Source: Nitrospira moscoviensis
GTDB taxonomy: Bacteria > Nitrospirota > Nitrospiria > Nitrospirales > Nitrospiraceae
NCBI RefSeq assembly: GCF_001273775.1
Contig: NZ_CP011801.1
Coordinates: forward strand, 930,001-994,000
DNA: 64,000 nt
Direction: 5' to 3'
The notes below the pieces were generated by a model that searched no databases, had not been told where the DNA came from, and was given only the letters and a program-made list of their open reading frames with translations. A program made the translations under genes and the position numbers. Shown here piece by piece: positions 25,018 to 32,387 of the stretch (position 1 is its first letter; the number at the start of each line of letters is the position of its first letter).

Positions 25018-26424
25018 ATGAGACCGTCATCGTTATTCGTATCAGTCATGGGTGTCTTGGGATTGGTGGGACTCCTGAGCGGTTGCGGCGGCGGGGAGTC
25101 ACCGACGGCCGGCGGCAGTGCCACCGGCACTGCCGCGGCATCCGGCACGATCACCGGATTCGGCAGCGTGTTTGTGAACGGCAAGAAATTCGAGACGAGC
25201 GGCGCCTCGTTCATCGTCGACGGCGAAGCCGGACGTGGCCAAGGGGACTTGAAACTCGGCATGACGGTAACAGTGACCGGTTCATTCAGCGGCGGTCAGC
25301 GATTCGCCAACTCCGTGCATCAAAAGGATGCCGTGGAGGGAGTGGTGCAATCGGTGGCGGCGGATGGACTGAGCCTCGTGGTGATGGGGCAGACGGTGCT
25401 CATCGACAGTACGACCATTTTCGACAATAACGTCGCTTCTGCGGTCGGGGACACGGTCGAGGTCAATGGCCATATCAGGCCCGGCGGCGTGATTCAGGCG
25501 ACCTTCATAGAAAAGAAGGCGGCTCAAGGGACATCGGAAGTCCGCGGCTTCGTACACAATCACAACGACGGGACGAAGACCTTCCAGATCGGCGCGCTCA
25601 TCATCAACTATGCGACAGCGCTCATCAACGACATGCCGAATCCGGCCGGCGATGCCTGGAACGGGCTTTTGGTCGAAGTGAAAGGTACGTTGTCACAAGG
25701 AACACTGGTGGCGTCGAAAGTCGAACCGGAGAATCCGGGCGTCCGACAGGCGGACGAGTTTGAAGTCGAGGGATTCGTGACGCAGGTGCTCGGCACCGGG
25801 GATTTTTTCATCGGTGGCACTCATGTGCAAACCACCTCGGGGACGGAGTTCCGCGGCGGCACGATTGATGAGATCGTCGTGGGCACAAAGCTCTCGGCAG
25901 AAGGCCGTTTGGCCAACGGCATCTTGACTGCCAAGCATGTGAAGTTCCATGAGAGCACGCGGCTGGAAGGGAACGTCGCGACGATCGACCTGGCGGCGAA
26001 GACCTTCACGATCGCCGGGCTGCCCGGCGTAACGGTCACGGTGAACAGCCAGACGGAGTTCAAGGCGAACGGCGGCACAGCGATCACCGGTCTGGGTGAC
26101 CTGGCGGTGGGCAATCACGTGCGGGTGCGTGGGCGCGCGAGCGGCACTACGTCGATCATCGCCACGCGCGTCGAGCGACGCCAGGCGGACGATGATGTCG
26201 TACTGCAGGGGCCGGTGCAGGTGCTGGCCGGTCCGAACATCACGATTCTCGGCGTCACGGTCGATACATCCGGTATCGACGAGTTCGACGGAGTGAACGA
26301 CGCTCCTATCAGCCGGACCGCTTTCTTCAATGCCGTGAAGGTCGGGGCAGTGGTGAAAGTGAAAGGCCGGTTGAACGGCGGAGTCGTGACGTGGCGTGAA
26401 GCGGAGTTGGAAGATGAAGAGTAA
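25018..26424 (+). CDS. DUF5666-repeat lipoprotein
   Basis: 468 residues. Lipoprotein signal with lipobox GLLSGC. The mature protein consists of about five DUF5666-like beta modules of ~70-80 residues, each with a GTITGFGSVFVNGKKFET-like opening and a closing GTLVASKVE-like strand (compare GRLANGILTAKHVKF and GVVTWREAELE). The modules are small OB-like barrels of unknown function, probably surface or periplasmic. AGGAG sits 9 bp before the ATG. The next, Arg-rich, gene starts 34 bp after its stop. Confidence 0.8.
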   Translation: MRPSSLFVSVMGVLGLVGLLSGCGGGESPTAGGSATGTAAASGTITGFGSVFVNGKKFETSGASFIVDGEAGRGQGDLKLGMTVTVTGSFSGGQRFANSVHQKDAVEGVVQSVAADGLSLVVMGQTVLIDSTTIFDNNVASAVGDTVEVNGHIRPGGVIQATFIEKKAAQGTSEVRGFVHNHNDGTKTFQIGALIINYATALINDMPNPAGDAWNGLLVEVKGTLSQGTLVASKVEPENPGVRQADEFEVEGFVTQVLGTGDFFIGGTHVQTTSGTEFRGGTIDEIVVGTKLSAEGRLANGILTAKHVKFHESTRLEGNVATIDLAAKTFTIAGLPGVTVTVNSQTEFKANGGTAITGLGDLAVGNHVRVRGRASGTTSIIATRVERRQADDDVVLQGPVQVLAGPNITILGVTVDTSGIDEFDGVNDAPISRTAFFNAVKVGAVVKVKGRLNGGVVTWREAELEDEE

Positions 26425-26458
26425 GGACGGAACCGAAACCTACACAAGGAGATCGACG

Positions 26459-26992
26459 ATGAAGATTCAGCGCCGACACGAAATGCTCTTGGGCCTCCTC
26501 ATCGGCTTCTTCGCCGCCGTCTCGCCGGCGGCGGGGCAATCGACCGACACGGAGCGCACTCCGCTGCCCCGCACGGACAATCGCGGACCTGGCTCCATGA
26601 ACAGCGGGCCTGGATCCCTGAACCACGGGCCCGGATCGGTCAACAGCGGATCGGATCGAAGAGACCACAGCGGTCGCCGCGGCGATGATCTGCGTGTCGC
26701 CCAAGCGGGCGAGGTCAGGCAGGACGATCGCCGTGAAGATCGTCGAGAAGACCGGCGAGCCGATCGCCGCGAGAACCGCCGGGATAATCGAGGCGGCGAA
26801 GTCCGCGGGCTCGACCGGGCCGATCAAGTCGCCGGCGAGCATGGTCGAGAGGGCCGTGACAACGCCCGGGCTGCCCAGATGGACCGGCCGAACCGGCCGG
26901 ACCGGATGGAACGGCCGCAGAGACCGGAACGGCCCGAGCGACCCCAACGGCCTGAACGTCCGGAACGACCGGAGCGCGGCGGCAGAAACTAA
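26459..26992 (+). CDS. Secreted Arg/Asp/Pro-rich low-complexity protein
   Basis: 177 residues. Signal peptide MLLGLLIGFFAAVSPAAG, then a GPGSMNSGPGSLNHGPGS repeat, a run of DRRED/DRRAD/ENRRDN units, and a tail of RPERPERP repeats ending RGGRN. AAGGAG lies 8 bp before ATG 26459. The same kind of tail ends the 29870-30766 protein, so the two share a module. Composition suggests an intrinsically disordered, positively and negatively mixed polyampholyte outside the cytoplasm. No known domain. Confidence 0.6.
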   Translation: MKIQRRHEMLLGLLIGFFAAVSPAAGQSTDTERTPLPRTDNRGPGSMNSGPGSLNHGPGSVNSGSDRRDHSGRRGDDLRVAQAGEVRQDDRREDRREDRRADRRENRRDNRGGEVRGLDRADQVAGEHGREGRDNARAAQMDRPNRPDRMERPQRPERPERPQRPERPERPERGGRN

Positions 26993-27022
26993 GCCACTCA
27001 GCCGTACGGTGGTGGGTGATAT

Positions 27023-27060
27023 GCAGACAGCGGCGTTGCGCGCGCAACGCCGCTGTCTGC
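27023..27060. terminator. 38-bp perfect palindrome (strong hairpin)
   Basis: Two 19-base arms that are exact complements, from GCAGACAGCGG at the left to CCGCTGTCTGC at the right, meeting at the central GCGC without a spacer. It lies 31 bp past the stop of the Arg-rich gene. No T-run follows, so it may be a terminator of unusual type or a cruciform/protein site. Confidence 0.6.
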
Positions 27061-27139
27061 TATTGGGGCCGCCGGCAGCCGATCTTGCGGCCTTGCCGGG
27101 CATGGGGTACCTTGGGCCCCAAAACGGAGGGAGAACGCG

Positions 27140-28072
27140 TTGATACGGATGGGGGCCATCGCAGTAGGGGTTGCAATGATGATGTTCGGAATCGAGCAAG
27201 CGGGCATCGCAGCAGACAAGGTCGAGCAGGCGCCGCTGCCGCCTGACCGGCTCTGGCAGATCGGGTTTACGCCGTCGTATTCGTCGGGCAACTTTGGAAC
27301 GAACACGACCAGCACTTTTTTCTACGCGCCCCTCTCCGTCCGCCGGCTGTTCCGGGACGGGGATGTGACGGTGATCGTTCCGTTCGTCACCGCGACGACG
27401 GATGGACGGACGACCCTCGTGGGCGGGACTGCGATACGAGTCGATGACAGCGGAGGGAGCAATTCGGGATCCGGCGGGGGCGGCGGGTCCGAGGACGATG
27501 GGGGATGCAGCGGGAAAGGGTCCAATGTAAGTGGGAAGGACCGGGTCTGCGGGACGACGACGCGTGCGCCGGGTCAAAAAGTCACCACGGCCGGTCTGGG
27601 CGACATCATTCTGCGAGGCCGGTACTACGCTGTGGAAGAGACGGAGTATCGGCCGTTGATTGCCGTGACCGGCCGGATCAAAGTCCCGACGGCGAACGAA
27701 AAGCTCGGCCTCGGGACCGGTGCCCTTGATTATGGGGTCGGCGTGGAAATGTCCAAGTTCATCGGCGACGCATGGATCGTGTTTCTGGATGGCGGCTACA
27801 ATATCATCGGCGATCCCGAGGGGCTCGAGCTCCAAAACCAGCATTGGTACGACCTCGGGGCCGGGTACTATGTGACAAGGGATCTCCTTGCCAGCGTCTA
27901 TTTTGAAGAGTACCGGGCGATTCTGCCGGGCTTCGTGAACGCGCGCGATTTCTTTTTCGCCGTCAATTACATCGCCTCCGCCGCCTGGCGGTTCAACGGC
28001 GGTGTGACCGTCGGCGTGTCGAACGGGGCGCCCGATTATCTGGTGTCGGTGGGCGCCAGCCATCGCTTCTGA
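27140..28072 (+). CDS. Outer-membrane beta-barrel protein (phenol-MetA/transporter type)
   Basis: 310 residues. Signal peptide (GAIAVGVAMMMFGIEQAGIAA) then a barrel of alternating strands ending in ...ASHRF, the C-terminal Phe of outer-membrane proteins. The pattern (LWQIGFTPSYSSGNFGTNT, GRIKVPTANEKLGLGTGALDYGVGVE) fits the PF13557-type barrels annotated as meta-pathway phenol degradation or transporter. A Gly/Ser-rich loop with two cysteines (~105-140) is probably external. The TTG start at 27140 is chosen because GGAGGGAG lies 6 bp upstream; ATG 27149 is the alternative. Confidence 0.75.
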   Translation: MIRMGAIAVGVAMMMFGIEQAGIAADKVEQAPLPPDRLWQIGFTPSYSSGNFGTNTTSTFFYAPLSVRRLFRDGDVTVIVPFVTATTDGRTTLVGGTAIRVDDSGGSNSGSGGGGGSEDDGGCSGKGSNVSGKDRVCGTTTRAPGQKVTTAGLGDIILRGRYYAVEETEYRPLIAVTGRIKVPTANEKLGLGTGALDYGVGVEMSKFIGDAWIVFLDGGYNIIGDPEGLELQNQHWYDLGAGYYVTRDLLASVYFEEYRAILPGFVNARDFFFAVNYIASAAWRFNGGVTVGVSNGAPDYLVSVGASHRF

Positions 28073-28157
28073 TCCGTCAAGGGTTGGTTTACGAAACCGG
28101 TATGGCGCCGTCTAATGAATCAGGTCAGCCCATGCGGACAGCGGCGAGTGAGGACCG

Positions 28158-28760
28158 ATGAGCGCGCCGCTGGATGAAAGCCGAGCGACGGACGAGGCGC
28201 AGCTTGTTGCCCGCTGTCTCCAGCGGGACCCCGAGGCCTTCGGGCTGTTGGTCGAGCGCCATGCCGGTGTCGTGCTGAACTTGGCCTATCGCATGGTCGG
28301 CGATCGTGTGCAGGCGGAAGATCTGGCGCAGGAGACCTTTCTGGCGGCGTTCAAGGCGCTGCCGACGTTTCGGGCCGAGGCGAAGTTTGCCACGTGGCTC
28401 TACCGCATCGCGGCGAACAAGTGCAAGGATTGGCTTCGGGCCAAGCGCCCGGGAGAAGGCCCGCTGGATGTCGATGCCGAGACGGCGCTGGACGAGCGCG
28501 TCGCCGATGAGCGCACGCCCGAACGGGCCTTGTCGCAGCAGCAAGTGGCCGGTCATTTGGATCGAGCCATCCAGCGGCTGCCGCCGCTCTATCGGGAAGC
28601 CTTTGTGCTGAAGCACGTCGAAGGGCTGAGCTATGAAGAGATGGAACCGATCCTGGACGCGAAGGCCGATACGTTGAAGATGCGGGTGTATAAAGCCCGC
28701 GTGCAACTGGCCCGGGAGCTGGCGGCCCTGAACGAGGGATCGTCGGCGACGGCGAGGTGA
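28158..28760 (+). CDS. ECF RNA polymerase sigma factor (RpoE-like)
   Basis: 200 residues. Sigma-2 region: EAFGLLVERHAGVVLNLAYR and DRVQAEDLAQETFLAAFKAL, followed by FATWLYRIAANKCKDWLRA. Sigma-4 region: AIQRLPPLYREAFVLKHVEGLSYEEM and a recognition helix with KADTLKMRVYKARVQL. This is a group IV (ECF) factor. It is followed 4 bp later by a transmembrane protein with anti-sigma features, so it should be held inactive at the membrane until a signal is received. Confidence 0.92.
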   Translation: MSAPLDESRATDEAQLVARCLQRDPEAFGLLVERHAGVVLNLAYRMVGDRVQAEDLAQETFLAAFKALPTFRAEAKFATWLYRIAANKCKDWLRAKRPGEGPLDVDAETALDERVADERTPERALSQQQVAGHLDRAIQRLPPLYREAFVLKHVEGLSYEEMEPILDAKADTLKMRVYKARVQLARELAALNEGSSATAR

Positions 28761-28764
28761 GCGG

Positions 28765-29445
28765 ATGACGGAACAGGAACGGCTCGTTCAACGGTTCATC
28801 GATCAGGAGCTGGCGCCGCGAGAGCGCGTGCAGTTTTTACAAGCCGTGGAGGAAGACGGGACGCTCCGGCGGCAGTGGCTTGCAATGGAGTTGGTGGCGG
28901 CGGAAGCGGCTCAGCTTCCGCGCCTGGCTCCCTCCGCCCGCTTCGTCGCCCAAGTCTGCGCGAAGGCCATGGCCGACAGGCCGAGCCTGGGTCGGCGGTT
29001 CATGACATTCGTGACCGCCCCCCGTGTGATCGAGTGGAACCTGGCCGGCGCGGTCGTCGCCGCCTCGATCGCAGGGTTGGCGATCTGGGGCCTGTTGCGC
29101 ATCGTGCCGGAGCGAACCGGCGAAGTGGTCGTGACGACTCAGGCGACTCAGGCCACGGCTGCGAACGAGGCGCAGGAGCCGACGGTGTTCGTCCGGCTCG
29201 TCCTGCTGCAGCCGCAGGCGCAGTCCGTCTCGGTCGCCGGCGATTTCAACGGGTGGAATCGCGCGCTCACCCAATTGGAGCGGACTGACGGCGGCATGTG
29301 GACCGCCACGATTCCGCTCAAGCCGGGCCGGTATCAATACATGTTTGTGATCGACGGCAAACACTGGATCGCCGATCCGCTGGCATCCGAGGACGCCGGC
29401 GACGGATTCGGCTCGACCAATGCGGTGCTCGATGTGTCGATCTAA
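28765..29445 (+). CDS. Anti-sigma factor with periplasmic CBM48 glycan-binding domain
   Basis: 226 residues. The cytosolic N-terminus (~1-80) resembles anti-sigma domains: LVQRFIDQELAPRERVQFLQAVEED. One transmembrane helix follows at ~95-113 (LAGAVVAASIAGLAIWGLL). The C-terminal ~90 residues are a CBM48/AMPK-type glycogen-binding module: VSVAGDFNGWNRALTQLE, GMWTATIPLKPGRYQYMFVIDG and WIADP. The aromatic residues at the glycan site (W in FNGW, W in HW) are kept. It should bind the sigma factor inside and a glucan or related signal outside. Functions are inferred from domain order. Confidence 0.8.
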   Translation: MTEQERLVQRFIDQELAPRERVQFLQAVEEDGTLRRQWLAMELVAAEAAQLPRLAPSARFVAQVCAKAMADRPSLGRRFMTFVTAPRVIEWNLAGAVVAASIAGLAIWGLLRIVPERTGEVVVTTQATQATAANEAQEPTVFVRLVLLQPQAQSVSVAGDFNGWNRALTQLERTDGGMWTATIPLKPGRYQYMFVIDGKHWIADPLASEDAGDGFGSTNAVLDVSI

Positions 29446-29498
29446 GGCGCCGGCATGGTCCCTTGCATCGGACTTGTTCGTCGGCTACCCTCGCCCGT

Positions 29499-29873
29499 AT
29501 GGGAAGAGGACTTACGGGATTACGTGCGGGGGCCGCCGTGGTGGCGGCGCTCTGCGCCTTTCTTCCGAGTTGCGCGCAGATCTGGAAGCCGGAGCCGCCT
29601 CGGCCGATCGGCGGCGCTGTGCGGTTCACGCTCTCGGCGCCCGAAGCGAAGACAGTCTTCGTCATCGGCTCCTTCAATGGGTGGGTCAAGGGCGCCACGC
29701 CGATGGCGGCGGTCGGCTCCTCCGGCCTGTGGTCGGTGGACGTGCCGCTGAAAGAAGGGGAATACACGTTCATGTATCTCGTGGACGGGGTACGGTGGGT
29801 GACGCCGCCGCTCGCGGACGATTTTGTGACGGACGGGTTCGGGCAGACTAACGGCGTGGTGATCGTACGATGA
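29499..29873 (+). CDS. CBM48 lipoprotein
   Basis: 124 residues. Lipobox LPSC after a short hydrophobic segment, then a single CBM48 module: FTLSAPEAKTVFVIGSFNGW, GLWSVDVPLKEGEYTFMYLVDG and WVTPP. It is clearly paralogous to the C-terminal domain of the preceding anti-sigma protein but is anchored by lipid instead of a helix. ATG 29499 gives the lipoprotein signal. The next gene overlaps its stop (ATGA), so the sigma, anti-sigma, CBM48 and secreted-helical genes form an operon. Confidence 0.78.
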   Translation: MGRGLTGLRAGAAVVAALCAFLPSCAQIWKPEPPRPIGGAVRFTLSAPEAKTVFVIGSFNGWVKGATPMAAVGSSGLWSVDVPLKEGEYTFMYLVDGVRWVTPPLADDFVTDGFGQTNGVVIVR

Positions 29874-30766
29874 TGCATGGACGCATGAAAAGCGGTTTCG
29901 TATCCGTGGTCCTGCTGTCGGTGCTGTGCAGGGGTCCCGCTTTGGCCGAGTCGCTCTCCGTGCAAGATCGGGACGAGATCAACCGGCTCCGGGTCGCCCA
30001 GGGGCACAGCGCGGAAGCGGTCGAGCCGCTCATCGAACAGGTCAACAGGGCCGGTGAGAAAGGTATTCCGCCGGAGCCGCTTGCCAACAAAGTCAAAGAA
30101 GGGTTGGCCAAGGGTGTCGACCCGAAACGGATCGAACCGGTGTTGCGGCAGCTCACGTCCCATTTCGAAGCCGCGCAGGATCTGCTCCGTGAAGCCGGAA
30201 CCCGCGGCGCCATCGAAGGCAATCGCCAGCGGGCGATGGAGACGATGGCCGAGGCCCTGGCGCGCGGCGCGACCGTCGACGAAGTGCGTGAGCTGGCGCG
30301 CGTGGCGCAGGACGGCAAACAGAAAGTGACGCAGGACCTGTTGGCGGCCGGCGCCAAGAGTTTGGCCGTGATGAAAGAAGGAAAGATTCCGTCTAAAGAC
30401 GGAGCGGCGTTGGTCAGCGAAGGCATCCGCCAGGGCTATCGTCCGTCGGAGCTGCTGGATCTCAGCCGGGAAGTCAAGCGGCGGGGAGCCGAATTTCAGG
30501 AAGGCCGCGCCAATCTCCGGACGCTGCGCGAGCAAATCAGCCGCGGCGAGCGGGGCGACCGGTTGTTTCGAGAAGACCGCGGCGGTACCGGCGGCGGCGA
30601 CCGCGGCGGCCGCGGAGACTCCGGCCGGGACCGGCTCGACCGGCCGGATCGCTCCGGCCACGGCGATCGGCCCGACAGGGTGGAGCGTCCAGAAAGGCTG
30701 GACCGCCCGGATCGACCGGAGCGACCTGAGCGTCCTGATCGGTCGGGCAGCGGCCGTGACCGCTAG
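29870..30766 (+). CDS. Secreted helical protein with Arg/Asp/Pro-rich tail
   Basis: 298 residues. A signal peptide (SGFVSVVLLSVLCRGPALA) precedes ~200 residues of helical sequence with two internal similarities, AGEKGIPPEPLANKVKEGL and AEALARGATVDEVRELARV, resembling tandem short helical hairpins. The last ~70 residues are DRGG, RLDRPDRSG and PERPERPDR repeats like those of the 26459-26992 protein. Family unknown. The ATG overlaps the upstream CBM48 gene's stop. A hairpin at 30838-30859 follows. Confidence 0.6.
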   Translation: MMHGRMKSGFVSVVLLSVLCRGPALAESLSVQDRDEINRLRVAQGHSAEAVEPLIEQVNRAGEKGIPPEPLANKVKEGLAKGVDPKRIEPVLRQLTSHFEAAQDLLREAGTRGAIEGNRQRAMETMAEALARGATVDEVRELARVAQDGKQKVTQDLLAAGAKSLAVMKEGKIPSKDGAALVSEGIRQGYRPSELLDLSREVKRRGAEFQEGRANLRTLREQISRGERGDRLFREDRGGTGGGDRGGRGDSGRDRLDRPDRSGHGDRPDRVERPERLDRPDRPERPERPDRSGSGRDR

Positions 30767-30767
30767 A

Positions 30768-30787
30768 GCAGGATACTGAAAAAGGCC
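30768..30787. repeat. Left arm of the interrupted GGATGCTGA-type repeat
   Basis: The 20-base arm GCAGGATACTGAAAAAGGCC begins 1 bp after the upstream stop codon. Its inverted partner, with one mismatch, lies at 31799-31818, ~1 kb away, with the IS110 relic between them. In the intact element at 16760-16857 the arms are only ~80 bp apart. Confidence 0.65.
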
Positions 30788-30837
30788 GCCAGCGGGGGAC
30801 ACGGGGCGCTCACCATCTCGCGCCCGTGCGCAAACCT

Positions 30838-30859
30838 GAGGCGACTTATTCGTCGCCTC
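30838..30859. terminator. Hairpin downstream of the sigma-factor operon
   Basis: A perfect 8-bp stem (GAGGCGAC/GTCGCCTC) with loop TTATTC, 72 bp past the operon's last stop codon. No long T-run follows. It could be part of the repeat element. Confidence 0.4.
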
Positions 30860-30959
30860 GCGCACCTCAGTCGCCTGCCTCCCTGTGACGTACCGTTTCC
30901 GGGAAGCGAGCCGTCTCGGCGGCTCGGGGGTTGGGCGGGTGAGAATGGTACGCCTTGTA

Positions 30960-31132
30960 TCATGGACAGTGGTACATGAGACGCACGGAATGTGACAGAT
31001 CGATACGCCTCCGGTCCAACGAGACCGTGACTGAGCCAGGTCGTCACATTCCTCCAGTCCACAAGCCCGGACAGTTGCCAGGGCCAGCGAGCCCGCATCA
31101 TGACAAGGACGGGCTTCACCAAGGAGGGGGCG
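30960..31132 (+). ncRNA. Possible IS110 bridge-RNA region (5' non-coding end of the relic)
   Basis: About 170 bp without a convincing gene directly upstream of the IS110-family transposase start. IS110-group elements encode a structured bridge (seek) RNA here, between the left end and the transposase gene, which directs target choice. I cannot fold it or define its ends by eye. The call rests on position and on the known layout of this family. Confidence 0.3.
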
Positions 31133-31749
<617 letters not shown>

Positions 31750-31798
31750 CAATCAAGACAGTTGCTCAGTCGTCAGGCTCCCTGCGGCCTTGCTGGAA

Positions 31799-31818
31799 GG
31801 CCTTTTTGAGTATCCTGC
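31799..31818. repeat. Right arm of the interrupted repeat
   Basis: GGCCTTTTTGAGTATCCTGC is the reverse complement, with one mismatch, of the left arm at 30768-30787. Confidence 0.65.
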
Positions 31819-31942
31819 AAGAGTGGACGCGTCGGTCTTAACCTGCTACATAAGCGCCACGCCGCATGCCTGCCCTGTCAACCGAGACCTCTCGCGGGCG
31901 TTGTAGGAGGCAGGTGTCGCAGTTCCACTTCACAAGGAGGCA

Positions 31943-32269
31943 ATGATGAGGCAGATGTTGCTCGCCATCAGCACAGTGGTCCTTACCGCCGGCATGGCCT
32001 ACGCGCAGGCCGACACGCCAGGGATCGATCAGCGGCAGGCCAACCAGGAGCGGCGGATCGATCAGGGCATCGCCAGCGGCCAGTTGACCCAACGCGAGGC
32101 GGCCCGCCTGGATCGCCAGCAGGACCGCATCGACCGTATGGAAAATAAGGCGAAGGCCGATGGAGTCGTCACCGCTAGGGAGCGGGCCCGCCTCCATGCC
32201 GCGCAGGATCGGGCCTCCCGCAACATTGCTCGTGAGAAGCACGACGCGCAAGGGAAGCGGCATCGCTGA
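31943..32269 (+). CDS. Small secreted charged helical protein
   Basis: 108 residues. Signal peptide MLLAISTVVLTAGMAYA, then a highly charged helical region with recurring units: IDQRQANQERRIDQGIASG, LTQREAARLDRQQDRIDRM and VTARERARLHAAQDRASR. It matches a widespread group of small uncharacterised exported proteins. AAGGAGGC lies 3 bp before the first ATG and 6 bp before a second ATG at 31946, which may be the actual start. A 12-bp hairpin follows the gene. Confidence 0.7.
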   Translation: MMRQMLLAISTVVLTAGMAYAQADTPGIDQRQANQERRIDQGIASGQLTQREAARLDRQQDRIDRMENKAKADGVVTARERARLHAAQDRASRNIAREKHDAQGKRHR

Positions 32270-32282
32270 CCGGTCGTGAGAT

Positions 32283-32310
32283 CAGGCGCCGTCCTCCGGG
32301 ACGGCGCCTG
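32283..32310 (+). terminator. Hairpin terminator
   Basis: A perfect 12-bp stem, CAGGCGCCGTCC and GGACGGCGCCTG, with loop TCCG, beginning 14 bp after the stop codon and followed by a weakly T-rich stretch. Confidence 0.65.
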
Positions 32311-32372
32311 CCGTCTCTTCATCCGTCCATCCGTTCTTTCCGAGCCGCCGCATTTCCCGCCTCAGAGGACCC

Positions 32373-32381
32373 TGCTAGAAT
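32373..32381 (+). promoter_or_regulatory. Extended -10 box predicting a leaderless mRNA for the nucleotidyltransferase
   Basis: TGC-TAGAAT with the hexamer ending 6 bp before ATG 32388, so transcription would start at or beside the A of ATG. The nearest AGGA is ~20 bp upstream of the ATG, beyond the box, and cannot be in the mRNA. Confidence 0.5.
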
Positions 32382-32387
32382 GCGCCC

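Noticed and set aside
26327-28063. 578-residue minus-strand open frame
   Set aside because: Antisense to the Arg-rich protein and barrel genes, which have ribosome-binding sites and signal peptides.
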